In this document: piece by piece, positions 22,245-30,679 of the stretch
How positions within the stretch are numbered: position 1 is the stretch's first letter
Layout of the letters: each line of letters starts with the position of its first letter
Virus record (IMG/VR): IMGVR_UViG_3300042892_003883
Location: 1-44,909 of that record
Length of the DNA: 44,909 nucleotides
Source: a virus
Reading direction: 5' to 3' (one strand)
Position numbers and translations under genes: made by a program
The notes under the pieces: generated by a model
What the model saw: only the letters and a program-made list of their open reading frames with translations
Database searches by the model: none
What the model was told of the DNA's origin: nothing

Positions 22245-22281
22245 ACACAAAATATGAAAACGTAAATCTTTTACAAAAAAA

Positions 22282-24651
22282 TTATGAGAGATTAATTCTT
22301 GATAGATGATTCTCTTTTACTACCGTAACAATATTACTAGACCAATCTTTAACTAATCCATTATGGGTAATTAGGAAAACAATATCATACATGTCTTTTA
22401 TCTTATCAAACAACGATTTAAGCTTCTCTAGGTTCTCATCAGCTACCTTACCTAATACTTCATCAAATGTAATGAAATTAGGCATAGGAAGGGTTGATAT
22501 CTTACCTAATACTGCCCTTAATGCAAGACTGGCTGCTGTCTTTTCAAGACCACTACCAGATTTAAGTAGTTTAGACACCCCATCATTGATTATTAGAAAC
22601 TGTACATCGTTCTTATCATCCATAAATATCTCTATTTCGAAATCTGTTACGTCATCTAGTAGTCTAGACACCTCAGAATTGATAATAGGTAGTACACTAC
22701 GTAGAACTAACTTACTTACACCCTTCTTTCCTACTAAATCTATGTATATTTTATAGATTTTTTCTATTTCTTCTTCCTTTTTAATGACTGCAATTAGATT
22801 TGTCTTAACTAGTATGTCATTATTATTAGTTTTTAAGTCAGTTGAAACTCGTTCTATCTTAGAAATGGTATCATCTTTAGTATGTTCACATACAACTAGG
22901 TTAGTTTTAACCTGTGAAATCTCAATATCTATGTTTTTATTCAACTCAATAGCTGATATATTAAGATTATATTTCTTTAAATCATTTTTCTTAGCAACTA
23001 TTTGGTTTCTTAGACCACCAATTTCAACTTCTAACCTAGAAATATCTAATTCATACTTATTTTTAGTATCAATTAGCGTCTTAGTCTTGGCTAATTCAGT
23101 TAATTCAGTGTTAATACGAAGTATTTTACTACCTAGTACTAAAATTTCAGACGATAATAAGGCCATATCACTAGTATGCTTTGCAATATGCTCACTATTA
23201 TCTACATCATCTAGCTTACGGTTACATGATTGACATATACCGCCAGCAATAAGACCAGCAATTACCTTTTTTAACCTAGATACCTCGGCTTCTTTTACCG
23301 CTTTTAATGATGTACTAGTAGATAACTCCTTAGTTAGTTCATGGTGACGGTCTTCATCGAAGTTTACATCACCTATTTCATCTATACTAGCTTTTATAGT
23401 AGTTATATTATCCTTTAATGCTATACCACTAGCTGTTAATGTTGCAATATCACCCTCTAATTTACTAGGATTAAGGGTAGCTATAGTAACATCTATCTTT
23501 TCTTTACTATTAATAAGAGTATCATTAGCTGCATTAAGACGATTAATCTCTATTTTAGTATCAGTAAGCTTAGTATTAAGTACTATATCTAAATCAACGC
23601 ATTCTACTACCTTAGTATTATGTTCTTCTATCTCATTTGCAAGGGTAATTACATCATAATTGTTAGATTTCTTCTTACCATTGAACTCATTATACATCTT
23701 TCGTACTATAGCTTCCTTTAATTCTAGTATTTCAAGACCAATAAGTCTAGTTAATACCTTTCCAGACTCAGTTGTTGTCAATCCAACAAGGTCGTCTAGT
23801 GTTTTTTCAGTTGCAAGTACCAATAATTCGAAATCTTTCTCACTTCCAATCGTTTCTTTTATCTTTTTGGTTGTTTGTTTAGCATCTTCTTCATTTTTTT
23901 CTTCTTCTGTACCATCTGGAAGCACTTTATAGTAACTTAATTTGTTACTTACCTTCCATTCACCAGTTTTTGAAGCTGTTCTTTTCATTTTTCTCTCAAT
24001 AATGAACTCATCACCCTCAATATCTATCATCCCACGCACCACAACATCGTTTTTTCCGCTATAGGTGTTGAATATTTGCTCATTTTTGTCAGTTTTAGTA
24101 GTAGTACCATGCAATAAGAACTTAATTGCATCTATAGTAAAGGTAGTTTTACCCCCTTGGTTAGCTGGAACACTGTTTACTACGGTTAATCCTTTCAATT
24201 TACCGAATGGTACATAGTTTTCAGCACCAAATGATAGAAAATTATCTATCATAACCCATCTAATTGACCAGGCCCTATGTTGTGATACAGTTAAATCAAC
24301 GTTTAATTCACCATTAACAAGGTTATCTAGTGCAATTATACGGTCAAAGTCTACTACCTTACCATCACGGGTGATAACTTCCTTCATAAGGGCCCTTTGA
24401 TAGGTGATATCCATGATATTCTCTATACCAGCACCTGTTATCTCTACTATATCACCATTAGTATTAACCTTAATAGGTCTAAATTGAACATTAATGTTAC
24501 CACTATTAATACCATACTTCTTTGCAAAGAAGTTTCGAACCTTAGTCTTAGCTTCTTTACTATAATTTTCTGGTCGGTCATCCCAATACACTTTCACCTT
24601 AGAACTAGGTGAAATAGCTGTTTTGTCTAATGTCATTACTTTATTCTCCAT
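22282..24651 (-). CDS. SbcC/Rad50-like recombination ATPase (T4 gp46-like)
   Basis: A 789-residue SMC-like ATPase that pairs with the gp47-like nuclease to process DNA ends. Seen in order: an N-terminal extension (1-130) not usual for the family; the ATPase start (IDNFLSFGAENYVPFGKLKG) with a P-loop read as NQGGKTT near residue 162; long coiled coils; a zinc hook CQSC near residue 470; the signature SGSGLEKTAAS near 700; and Walker B NFITFDEV near 727. The P-loop lacks the usual first Gly (PANQGGKTT where GxNGxGKS/T is usual). Its start overlaps the 156-residue gene by 11 nt. The nuclease partner is at 25588. Confidence 0.93.
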   Translation of the reverse strand: MENKVMTLDKTAISPSSKVKVYWDDRPENYSKEAKTKVRNFFAKKYGINSGNINVQFRPIKVNTNGDIVEITGAGIENIMDITYQRALMKEVITRDGKVVDFDRIIALDNLVNGELNVDLTVSQHRAWSIRWVMIDNFLSFGAENYVPFGKLKGLTVVNSVPANQGGKTTFTIDAIKFLLHGTTTKTDKNEQIFNTYSGKNDVVVRGMIDIEGDEFIIERKMKRTASKTGEWKVSNKLSYYKVLPDGTEEEKNEEDAKQTTKKIKETIGSEKDFELLVLATEKTLDDLVGLTTTESGKVLTRLIGLEILELKEAIVRKMYNEFNGKKKSNNYDVITLANEIEEHNTKVVECVDLDIVLNTKLTDTKIEINRLNAANDTLINSKEKIDVTIATLNPSKLEGDIATLTASGIALKDNITTIKASIDEIGDVNFDEDRHHELTKELSTSTSLKAVKEAEVSRLKKVIAGLIAGGICQSCNRKLDDVDNSEHIAKHTSDMALLSSEILVLGSKILRINTELTELAKTKTLIDTKNKYELDISRLEVEIGGLRNQIVAKKNDLKKYNLNISAIELNKNIDIEISQVKTNLVVCEHTKDDTISKIERVSTDLKTNNNDILVKTNLIAVIKKEEEIEKIYKIYIDLVGKKGVSKLVLRSVLPIINSEVSRLLDDVTDFEIEIFMDDKNDVQFLIINDGVSKLLKSGSGLEKTAASLALRAVLGKISTLPMPNFITFDEVLGKVADENLEKLKSLFDKIKDMYDIVFLITHNGLVKDWSSNIVTVVKENHLSRINLS

Positions 24652-25111
24652 ATAAATCTCTTTTCTTTTTTAATTTTAATTCTTCTAATTCTTTTTTAAT
24701 AAGTTCTGATTCATCATGTAATTCGTTGTAGGTTTTTACATGTAATTGACATCGCTTTTCAAGTACACCAACATCAGCTAAATAATCTTTCTTCATAACT
24801 ACCAAATCATTTTCTAGACTGGCAATCTTGTCGGTAAGAACTTTTGTTTCAGTATTATCTGTTACGAAAACTTCTTTTTCAATAACCTTCTCGATAATCT
24901 TTTCAACTTCGACAATCTTCTCAACAATCTTCTCAACTTCTACAATCTTCTCAACCTCAATAATTTTTTCATTAGCTATTGGTGTTGCTCCAAACTTTTC
25001 AATTGTAAATCCTTGTTTGATTAACTTAAAAGTAAACTCATCAATATTTGATATGTTGTTTACACGACAATAGTCCCAGATTTCATCTTTAAATATCTTC
25101 GGAAGTTCCAT
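24641..25111 (-). CDS. Coiled-coil protein with tandem VEKI repeats
   Basis: A 156-residue protein. The N-terminal 45 residues look folded (LPKIFKDEIWDYCRVNNISN). Residues about 46-85 consist of short repeats of the form (I)VEVEKIVEK, and a coiled coil continues to the Lys-rich C-terminus. The stop overlaps the start of the gp46-like gene by 11 nt, and its own start overlaps the 80-residue gene by 23 nt. It is tightly bound into the gp47-gp46 operon and may be an accessory or adaptor protein of that complex; inference from position. Confidence 0.68.
   Translation of the reverse strand: MELPKIFKDEIWDYCRVNNISNIDEFTFKLIKQGFTIEKFGATPIANEKIIEVEKIVEVEKIVEKIVEVEKIIEKVIEKEVFVTDNTETKVLTDKIASLENDLVVMKKDYLADVGVLEKRCQLHVKTYNELHDESELIKKELEELKLKKKRDLYGE
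24864..24972 (-). repeat. Short tandem coding repeats (VEKI/VEKIVE)
   Basis: Degenerate 9-15 bp coding repeats within the 156-residue coiled-coil gene, encoding alternating EKIVEV and EKIIEK units. Confidence 0.7.
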
Positions 25112-25331
25112 CGCCTTTGTCTGTTAATAAATCTCTTATATCATCTTCTGTTTGATGAAGGAATTGAATTTCTTTAGTTGATTCGTCAACATAAACTGTC
25201 TGAACCGAATGATTTATTAACGCTAATGATTTCTCACTTTCAACAACAATCATTTCACCATTAACAATGGTAAAATTATCAAGTCTACTTGGTAGGCTTG
25301 TTACATAATCTTTTAATTCCTTTAATGTCAT
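25089..25331 (-). CDS. Small unknown protein in the recombination operon
   Basis: An 80-residue acidic protein (MTLKELKDYVTSLPSRLDNF; then strands FTIVNGEMIVVESEKSLALI). It overlaps the next gene by 23 nt and the upstream gene by 1 nt. No recognisable family. Confidence 0.62.
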   Translation of the reverse strand: MTLKELKDYVTSLPSRLDNFTIVNGEMIVVESEKSLALINHSVQTVYVDESTKEIQFLHQTEDDIRDLLTDKGDGTSEDI

Positions 25332-25582
25332 TATGATAAATTTTCTTCTTTTGCTTCTTTATACGTCTGTAACATTTCGATAAGACTATCAATACCTTTA
25401 TCTGTAACAGAAAATCTTATTTCTTCGATACCACGCTCTCTTATGATATCACCTTCGTTAGTACGCTTGTATGAAGGGTTATCCAATAGAAATACCAATT
25501 CATGAATCTTGGTGTATTCTTCACTTTTAGAATCATCTTTTTTATAATAGATGTTATCTCTTACTTGCAATAATGTTTTCAT
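25331..25582 (-). CDS. Small unknown protein in the recombination operon
   Basis: An 83-residue charged protein with a helix-strand-helix look (MKTLLQVRDNIYYKKDD; IEEIRFSVTDKGIDSLIEML). It follows the gp47-like gene by 5 nt and overlaps the next gene by 1 nt. No family recognised. Confidence 0.62.
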   Translation of the reverse strand: MKTLLQVRDNIYYKKDDSKSEEYTKIHELVFLLDNPSYKRTNEGDIIRERGIEEIRFSVTDKGIDSLIEMLQTYKEAKEENLS

Positions 25583-25587
25583 TTTAT

Positions 25588-26400
25588 TTATAGATTAGTT
25601 ATTATTTCTTTATTATTTTCTAAATCTTCAATTGATTTAATCTTGAATTGATAGTACGGATATTTGTTATCAACATCATGCTCATCAAATTTACATGTAT
25701 CAACGTCCCATTCTAGAAACCCATGTTTTGTTACGTTTTCACCGAAATTCTGTTGAATTAAAGACGATGGATAAGCTATCGGAATACCCTTGTGGAAGAA
25801 TACTTGTCGCTTATGGATATCACCAAGCATTACCATATCACAACCTTCAAAGATATCAAGACCAGCACCATGGTCAATATCATAACCGATGTCTGTCTTA
25901 GCATTCATTACTGGTGCATGAAATAAACCGATATATTTTTTATCTGGACCGAACTCTATCCTAGCAGCTTCTATATCTGGTCTAGAATTACCTTCAAATA
26001 TTGAATAGACACACCAAACGATATTATCATCAAGATAACAACGACTCTCTTTAAAAAAGTTTATGTTAGCATCTGGAAGCATCTGTACCATTGGTGTGAT
26101 GCTATCAATACGGTCTTTGTTATTCTCTAACAAGTCATGATTACCAGCAATAAGAATCACTGGTGCGATTTCTTCAAGCTTCTTTAAGAACCAACTACCA
26201 AGCATCAATTGTTCATTTGAAATGACAATTTTTTGGTGAACTAAATCGCCAGCAATTAGAATTCTAATTTCTTCTTTCTTATAATCAACAAGTAAGTCAG
26301 TTAGTTGATTTATAAGGGTTCTGAAGACCTCTTTATACTCGTCATGTTGACGGAATGTTCTGATATGAATATCAGCTAAATGTATTATTTTCTTTACCAT
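25588..26400 (-). CDS. SbcD/Mre11-like nuclease (T4 gp47-like)
   Basis: A 270-residue calcineurin-fold nuclease, partner of the gp46-like ATPase. Metal-binding motifs: LADIH (Asp10, His12), IAGDLVH (Asp52), AGNHD (Asn87-His88-Asp89), then FHAPV and LGDIHKRQ. The ATG at 26400 is preferred; the longer frame to 26451 overlaps the upstream gene by 50 nt and precedes the conserved start. The two genes are separated by three small genes, which is unusual but still one operon. It probably acts in recombination-dependent replication and end processing, as in T4. Confidence 0.93.
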   Translation of the reverse strand: MVKKIIHLADIHIRTFRQHDEYKEVFRTLINQLTDLLVDYKKEEIRILIAGDLVHQKIVISNEQLMLGSWFLKKLEEIAPVILIAGNHDLLENNKDRIDSITPMVQMLPDANINFFKESRCYLDDNIVWCVYSIFEGNSRPDIEAARIEFGPDKKYIGLFHAPVMNAKTDIGYDIDHGAGLDIFEGCDMVMLGDIHKRQVFFHKGIPIAYPSSLIQQNFGENVTKHGFLEWDVDTCKFDEHDVDNKYPYYQFKIKSIEDLENNKEIITNL

Positions 26401-26401
26401 G

Positions 26402-26668
26402 TTATAAAATATCTTTTCCTTTTTCAAGTGGTTGAAGTCTAAATGCTTCAACTATTTCGTTATTTTCTATTCTTATTAATGTTTGTTTAAGCATACCTTG
26501 AAACAAATCATCTTTTAAGTAAAACCCATCTTCATATTCACTATGACATTTCCATGAAACAGGGTTCATCATTTTATAGTCTGTTGGTAACATAAATGGA
26601 TTGTATCTGACACCTCTAGTATCAGTTAGTTTACAATCTTTTACTTCACCCATTATCGGTTTGCTCAT
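26402..26668 (-). CDS. Small unknown protein
   Basis: An 88-residue protein with one internal motif-like stretch (DTRGVRYNPFMLPTDYKMM; WKCHSEYEDGFYLKDDLFQ). It lies between the PD-(D/E)XK nuclease (gap 1 nt) and the gp47-like gene (gap 1 nt), so it is co-transcribed with both. No recognisable family. Confidence 0.65.
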   Translation of the reverse strand: MSKPIMGEVKDCKLTDTRGVRYNPFMLPTDYKMMNPVSWKCHSEYEDGFYLKDDLFQGMLKQTLIRIENNEIVEAFRLQPLEKGKDIL

Positions 26669-26669
26669 A

Positions 26670-27452
26670 TTATGCGTTTTTCATTAAGTTATAGTGATGT
26701 AATTCAATTAATTTCTTAGCCTCATGTTTCATATACATAATGTGAATTTTCTCGAAAGATTCCTTCACCTTATCCCAATACAATACAACGATTTGGCGGC
26801 ACTTTCTCTTTGGGAACTCTAATTCGTACATGTAAGCATAAACACTCAATTGTAGCGTGTATATGGACCACTGACAAGCTTGTAAATGGTCGAATGGTTT
26901 GTGTAGTGTTTCGTTACCGTAAGGGTTAAAGAAGTTGAATACACGGTTTGTTTTATGGTCAAGCACATCAAAGTAAACTGTATCAATATCAATGATAAGG
27001 TCACTCATACCAGCTAATTCATATTGTTCAGCGAATAATATCCTCTCTGGCCAAACAGCAATACCTTCATCAATCTTAAGTGCGTTATATCCATCAATTA
27101 CTTTTTGTTCAAATTGACCTTCTTCATCATCTTTAGGGAAATACCATTTATCAGCCAATAAATAACGTTCAACAATATCATGAACACGTGTCCCATAAAT
27201 ATTTGCTTCGTCATTTAAGAATTGCCAGTAATCAATGATTTGTTGTTGAGTCATGCCGATATAACGTTCTTGTTTAACACTATCTAATTGATTAACAATA
27301 GCGGCTGACACACCTTCAACATCAAAGTGTGGTTCTATAGAAGAAAGAGTTGTGGTAACAGATGTATATATCTTACCAGTCTCTCTATGATGATATTTGT
27401 GTGCTATTGGTTCTAAATAAACAGGACCAACCCATAATTTTGCTTTACTCAT
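26670..27452 (-). CDS. PD-(D/E)XK superfamily nuclease (RecB/Exo-like)
   Basis: A 260-residue protein. Motifs of RecB-like nucleases in order: GTRVHDIVERYL with His91; AEQYELAGMSDLIID with Asp151; FDVLDHKTNR with the Asp165-x-Lys167 pair; and a later QLSVYAYMYEL, the usual Gln/Tyr helix. No Cas4-type cysteine cluster is evident. It may be a 5' to 3' exonuclease for DNA repair or recombination, or for host DNA degradation. It begins 4 nt from a perfect class A promoter box, predicting a leaderless mRNA, and heads the nuclease-gp47-gp46 operon. Confidence 0.88.
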   Translation of the reverse strand: MSKAKLWVGPVYLEPIAHKYHHRETGKIYTSVTTTLSSIEPHFDVEGVSAAIVNQLDSVKQERYIGMTQQQIIDYWQFLNDEANIYGTRVHDIVERYLLADKWYFPKDDEEGQFEQKVIDGYNALKIDEGIAVWPERILFAEQYELAGMSDLIIDIDTVYFDVLDHKTNRVFNFFNPYGNETLHKPFDHLQACQWSIYTLQLSVYAYMYELEFPKRKCRQIVVLYWDKVKESFEKIHIMYMKHEAKKLIELHHYNLMKNA

Positions 27453-27456
27453 ATTG

Positions 27457-27487
27457 CAAATATACTATTAATTTAGACGTATTGCAA
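27457..27487 (-). promoter_or_regulatory. Class A promoter of the nuclease/recombination operon
   Basis: Minus strand TTG (27485-27487), 20 nt, TATATTTG (27457-27464), with 4 nt to the ATG at 27452. Confidence 0.8.
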
Positions 27488-27490
27488 GTA

Positions 27491-28447
27491 CTAATACAAT
27501 TCATTATCAGAAAGTGTCTTTGCAGTCTTTAAAAGTAGTACTATACCCCTATGTTTAAGTTTTTCAAAGACTTTAGACGGGTCAAAACCCTCTGGTGGTC
27601 TTATTATCTTAATTCTACCCCTAAGATTACCAAAATTTAGCTGTCTATACAAGTTTTTAGCATCTTCATAAGCATCATCATCCAAAAGTATCACAATATT
27701 AGCATTAGCTTTGTCATGAAGCATCTCTAAAAGTTGTTCTGGTATGAATTTACCTAATAATGGGATGGAATTTGGTACAACTATATGGTCAGTAGCACCT
27801 TCAACGATATAAATTGTTGCATCCCAATTGATTTTACCTTCATTAAAGATAATTTCTTGTTTTTCAGCATCTGGATTTATGTATTTTAACTTATTTGGCT
27901 CACTTGAAAACCATCTAGCAATAAAATAAGTTAATTTTCCAGTACTATCGTATGATGGAATGATAATTCTATTAAAAAATCTACCTTTTACTGTATAACC
28001 TATATCAAATTCATCAATAATTTCATTAGTAATACCACGATTATACAGATATGCCTTAGCTATATCTGATTTCCAGTCTTTATCTGTACATTCAGCTAAC
28101 CTTTTATACCCCTCTGGTAACTCTAAATCGGGTATAATATGCTGTTTTGCAAGTATTATATCAGTATCTGGCTTTATTAATAGATAATCACGTAGTATTT
28201 TGGGGGTACCATACTTCTTAAGTAGCTTAATTACAGGCCCATGCATGTTATTAGTATCATGACAAGACCAACATCTAAACATACCCCTCTCATAGTTAAT
28301 CTCTAGGTTACCCTTACCATCACCATCGGGCATACCTTTCTCAGCAGAACAAGCTGGGCAGTCAAAAGCGACTTGGCCAGAATCTTCGTTATGCTTCCTG
28401 TGTTCGCCAAGGAAATTTTCGAGAATATCGACTAAAAGTAGAGACAT
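27491..28447 (-). CDS. DnaG-type primase
   Basis: A 318-residue primase. An N-terminal zinc-binding domain has Cys30, Cys33, Cys59 and Cys62 (DCPACSAEKG; RCWSCHDTNNMHG). A TOPRIM domain follows with IYIVEGATD near residue 210 and ILLDDDAYEDA near 255, carrying the catalytic Glu and Asp residues. It is shorter than bacterial DnaG and lacks a clear helicase-interaction domain. It synthesises RNA primers for the phage replisome. A TACCTTTG box lies 4 nt from the ATG, with a palindrome directly upstream of it. Confidence 0.93.
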   Translation of the reverse strand: MSLLLVDILENFLGEHRKHNEDSGQVAFDCPACSAEKGMPDGDGKGNLEINYERGMFRCWSCHDTNNMHGPVIKLLKKYGTPKILRDYLLIKPDTDIILAKQHIIPDLELPEGYKRLAECTDKDWKSDIAKAYLYNRGITNEIIDEFDIGYTVKGRFFNRIIIPSYDSTGKLTYFIARWFSSEPNKLKYINPDAEKQEIIFNEGKINWDATIYIVEGATDHIVVPNSIPLLGKFIPEQLLEMLHDKANANIVILLDDDAYEDAKNLYRQLNFGNLRGRIKIIRPPEGFDPSKVFEKLKHRGIVLLLKTAKTLSDNELY

Positions 28448-28451
28448 TAGA

Positions 28452-28459
28452 CAAAGGTA
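28452..28459 (-). promoter_or_regulatory. Class A-like -7 element of the primase gene
   Basis: Minus strand TACCTTTG, 4 nt from the primase ATG. No TTG at the 20-nt distance, unlike the other class A promoters; a palindrome occupies the spacer instead. Confidence 0.6.
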
Positions 28460-28473
28460 CGAAATTAATTTCG
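28460..28473. repeat. 14-bp perfect palindrome in the primase promoter
   Basis: CGAAATTAATTTCG abuts the -7 box. Its size and position fit an operator for a dimeric regulator; the same first half (CGAAATTAA) follows the rnhB box at 8421-8430 without the second half. Confidence 0.5.
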
Positions 28474-28488
28474 ATTATACTAATTTAT

Positions 28489-28761
28489 TTACCGAATATT
28501 TGGTTTACCAACCTTTACGCTCATGACGTATGATTTAGCTATTTGAGCAATGATTGAATCCCTATTGGCTTCAAAACGGTCATTCTGTGGTGCAATATAT
28601 TTCTTTTGAACTAAAGATATTACCTTCATAATCATGTCATTACGCTCATCTTGGTCATAAGTCATATTAAAAGCTACAATATATTTATCAACTAGGTTTC
28701 TAGTTACGATAAGATTTTCATCTGTCGATGAATCAATTTCTTTTGTTAAACTATCTTCCAT
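28489..28761 (-). CDS. Small unknown protein
   Basis: A 90-residue charged, helical protein (LVDKYIVAFNMTYDQDERND; RDSIIAQIAKSYVMSVKVG). It overlaps the end of the RuvC-like gene by 16 nt, so it is co-expressed with it. No recognisable family. Confidence 0.65.
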   Translation of the reverse strand: MEDSLTKEIDSSTDENLIVTRNLVDKYIVAFNMTYDQDERNDMIMKVISLVQKKYIAPQNDRFEANRDSIIAQIAKSYVMSVKVGKPNIR

Positions 28762-29417
28762 ACTCCGATTTTATTCATATAACCACGTGCCGCAGTATAC
28801 GCATCAGAGGTATCAAAGGTTTCTTTTTTAAGTTTATTGTTTTTATCGTAAAACCAGGTAACTTGTGGTTCTAATTCAGAAACTTTCTCCCAAAGGACAT
28901 ATTTCTTATCAACATCAAAAGGATGGTCACCAAATAAAACTGGTTGGTTCTTAGCTATAGCTTTTTCAGCTAACGGTGTTCCATCTTTTTTGAAACGTCT
29001 TACAGCCATCAATTCTGGGAATGCATATTTACGAGCATCATATGATGAAATAAATTCTGGAACAACACCAAGAGTATCATATACTGATTTGCTAATCATT
29101 CCATTAAATCTAAGAAGTGTTGCTATTGTGTAAACGTTATTTGATTGAAGAAGTGGTTCTTCGATAACAACTCTGGTAACACCTAGGTTTTTAAGTTCAC
29201 CAAAAATATCATGATTTTTTAATAAAAATTCAGATTCAAATATTTCGACTTTACGAAATAATTCTTCTGTTTTACTTTCTGGTTGTGGTTTAACTTTAGG
29301 ACTAACATGTGTTAACCATTTAAGTTTACCATTATCACCTAAATCTTGAAATAAGGCTATCCCGATTGTAGATGTTGATACATCTAATGCTAATAAAAAT
29401 TCAGTATTTTTTGACAT
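28746..29417 (-). CDS. RuvC-like Holliday junction resolvase (RNase H fold)
   Basis: A 223-residue nuclease-like protein. Catalytic acidic residues of the RuvC family are visible: LALDVSTSTIGIAL with Asp12 in the first strand; VVIEEPLL with Glu86/Glu87; and the C-terminal DTSDAYTAARGYM with Asp202 and Asp205. It probably cuts four-way junctions or branched DNA before packaging. A TAACTTTG box is found 13 nt upstream. It heads the replication/recombination cluster. Confidence 0.88.
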   Translation of the reverse strand: MSKNTEFLLALDVSTSTIGIALFQDLGDNGKLKWLTHVSPKVKPQPESKTEELFRKVEIFESEFLLKNHDIFGELKNLGVTRVVIEEPLLQSNNVYTIATLLRFNGMISKSVYDTLGVVPEFISSYDARKYAFPELMAVRRFKKDGTPLAEKAIAKNQPVLFGDHPFDVDKKYVLWEKVSELEPQVTWFYDKNNKLKKETFDTSDAYTAARGYMNKIGVWKIV

Positions 29418-29430
29418 AATTCTTTTATGA

Positions 29431-29438
29431 CAAAGTTA
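29431..29438 (-). promoter_or_regulatory. Possible class A -7 element without a -33 box
   Basis: Minus strand TAACTTTG, 13 nt from the ATG at 29417. CTT instead of TTG stands 20 nt upstream. A short hairpin (29443-29457), possibly a weak terminator of the tail operon, overlaps the spacer. Confidence 0.4.
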
Positions 29439-29463
29439 AACCACCTTTTTAAAAGGTAAAGTC

Positions 29464-30678
29464 TTATAACGTAATTTTTACACCAAATACTTTAAACTCG
29501 TTGATATTCTTAAGAACATGTCTATCAGTCTTGGCAATAGCAATCAAATTGTTAAAGCTATCATATAAACCGATTTCTGAAATTCTAGGTACATCACTAT
29601 TACTGAATGTAGGGTTTGTTGACCCACCGAATTCACCTCTACCAGCAATACACGTTAAATTTTGGAATATACTAGTTGATATGCTATCAAATGTTATTGA
29701 TGTTCCTGTAGTCGCTCCTGTTGGATTAACAGCACCATAATCAGCAACAATTGTTGGGTGTGTAAGTACAATAAAACCTTTATCTAAATAAGCAATACCA
29801 ACACACGTATCAGCACTAAATCCTAAATTAGAATTTGTTTGTAAATTCCAAAATTGTTTTTGGTTAAGTGAGAATGGTTTTACTGATGCGAAACCAGTAG
29901 CCCAACTTAATGAACCAGAACCACCATTCGGTGTTAATATAGAATCTGAAAATAATAATGCTATGTTTGAATCTATTGACACTGTTACTGGTGATGTTTC
30001 TCTATAGTTAGCATCTTCAATTGTTAATGGGATACTTTTATTTTGGAATGTTGAATAAATATCATAAGTCCCACCAGTAGTTGTTAATGACACTTTAACT
30101 TGTTTACCATCAATTAATTCACCATATTTAGTGTTATTAATCGCTAAAACTACTACCTTATTTACCGCTAACCCACTAAGTGATGTGTCTGAAAACCCAC
30201 CATTAGCAAATGTTTTACCAGTATAAGTTGTATCTTGTGTTGAGTTTAATGGTAATCCAAATGAGTAATATAAATTAACTAAACTATCTGTTGCGTAATC
30301 ATTTCTATTAATAACATTATGAACTATATTCGTTCCGCTTATAGTTGTTTGACCATTAAAAGATATTTCACTAGAAACGACTGATGAATTAGATTCGACT
30401 AATTTTTTTAAAATACCACCACTACTATAAATAAGAACACTCTTAAGATTAGCATTTTGTGTTGTACTGTTACTAGCAGAACCATTTGGTCCAATATCAC
30501 CACCCTCAGCTGGTACTTGACCAGTTGATAGAGCAGATGTTGCATAATAATTAGCATCTGAATCACCAAGACTAAACGTAGTTATTAGATTGCTATTAGT
30601 TGATACCATAGCTTTTCTACCAAACGGTGTTAATTTAGCTATTAGTGTTATTGCTGATGACGAATTGTTGTATCCCAT
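29464..30678 (-). CDS. Tail-associated structural protein, paralogue of the next gene
   Basis: A 404-residue Ser/Thr/Asn-rich protein typical of phage tail proteins. The N-terminus (LIAKLTPFGRKAMV ... FSLGDSDANYYATSA ... NLKSVLIYSSGG) matches the N-terminus of the 717-residue neighbour (SIKLTEKGREQLAQ ... WAIGDSEINYGREAI ... NLKSYITAG). The C-termini also match (RISEIGLYDSFNNLIAIAKT against KVSEVAIYDSAKNLVCIGKL). The two therefore share an architecture and probably arose by duplication. The gap between them is 1 nt. Last gene of the tail module. Confidence 0.75.
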   Translation of the reverse strand: MGYNNSSSAITLIAKLTPFGRKAMVSTNSNLITTFSLGDSDANYYATSALSTGQVPAEGGDIGPNGSASNSTTQNANLKSVLIYSSGGILKKLVESNSSVVSSEISFNGQTTISGTNIVHNVINRNDYATDSLVNLYYSFGLPLNSTQDTTYTGKTFANGGFSDTSLSGLAVNKVVVLAINNTKYGELIDGKQVKVSLTTTGGTYDIYSTFQNKSIPLTIEDANYRETSPVTVSIDSNIALLFSDSILTPNGGSGSLSWATGFASVKPFSLNQKQFWNLQTNSNLGFSADTCVGIAYLDKGFIVLTHPTIVADYGAVNPTGATTGTSITFDSISTSIFQNLTCIAGRGEFGGSTNPTFSNSDVPRISEIGLYDSFNNLIAIAKTDRHVLKNINEFKVFGVKITL

Positions 30679-30679
30679 A

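Noticed and set aside
22784-23233. Long plus-strand frames antisense to the gp46-like gene (also at 22391 and 23660)
   Set aside because: They mirror coiled-coil coding sequence and have Ser/Leu-rich shadow translations; the minus-strand gene is certain.
26401-26451. 17-residue N-terminal extension of the gp47-like nuclease
   Set aside because: It overlaps the upstream gene and precedes the conserved first strand; the ATG at 26400 fits the family.
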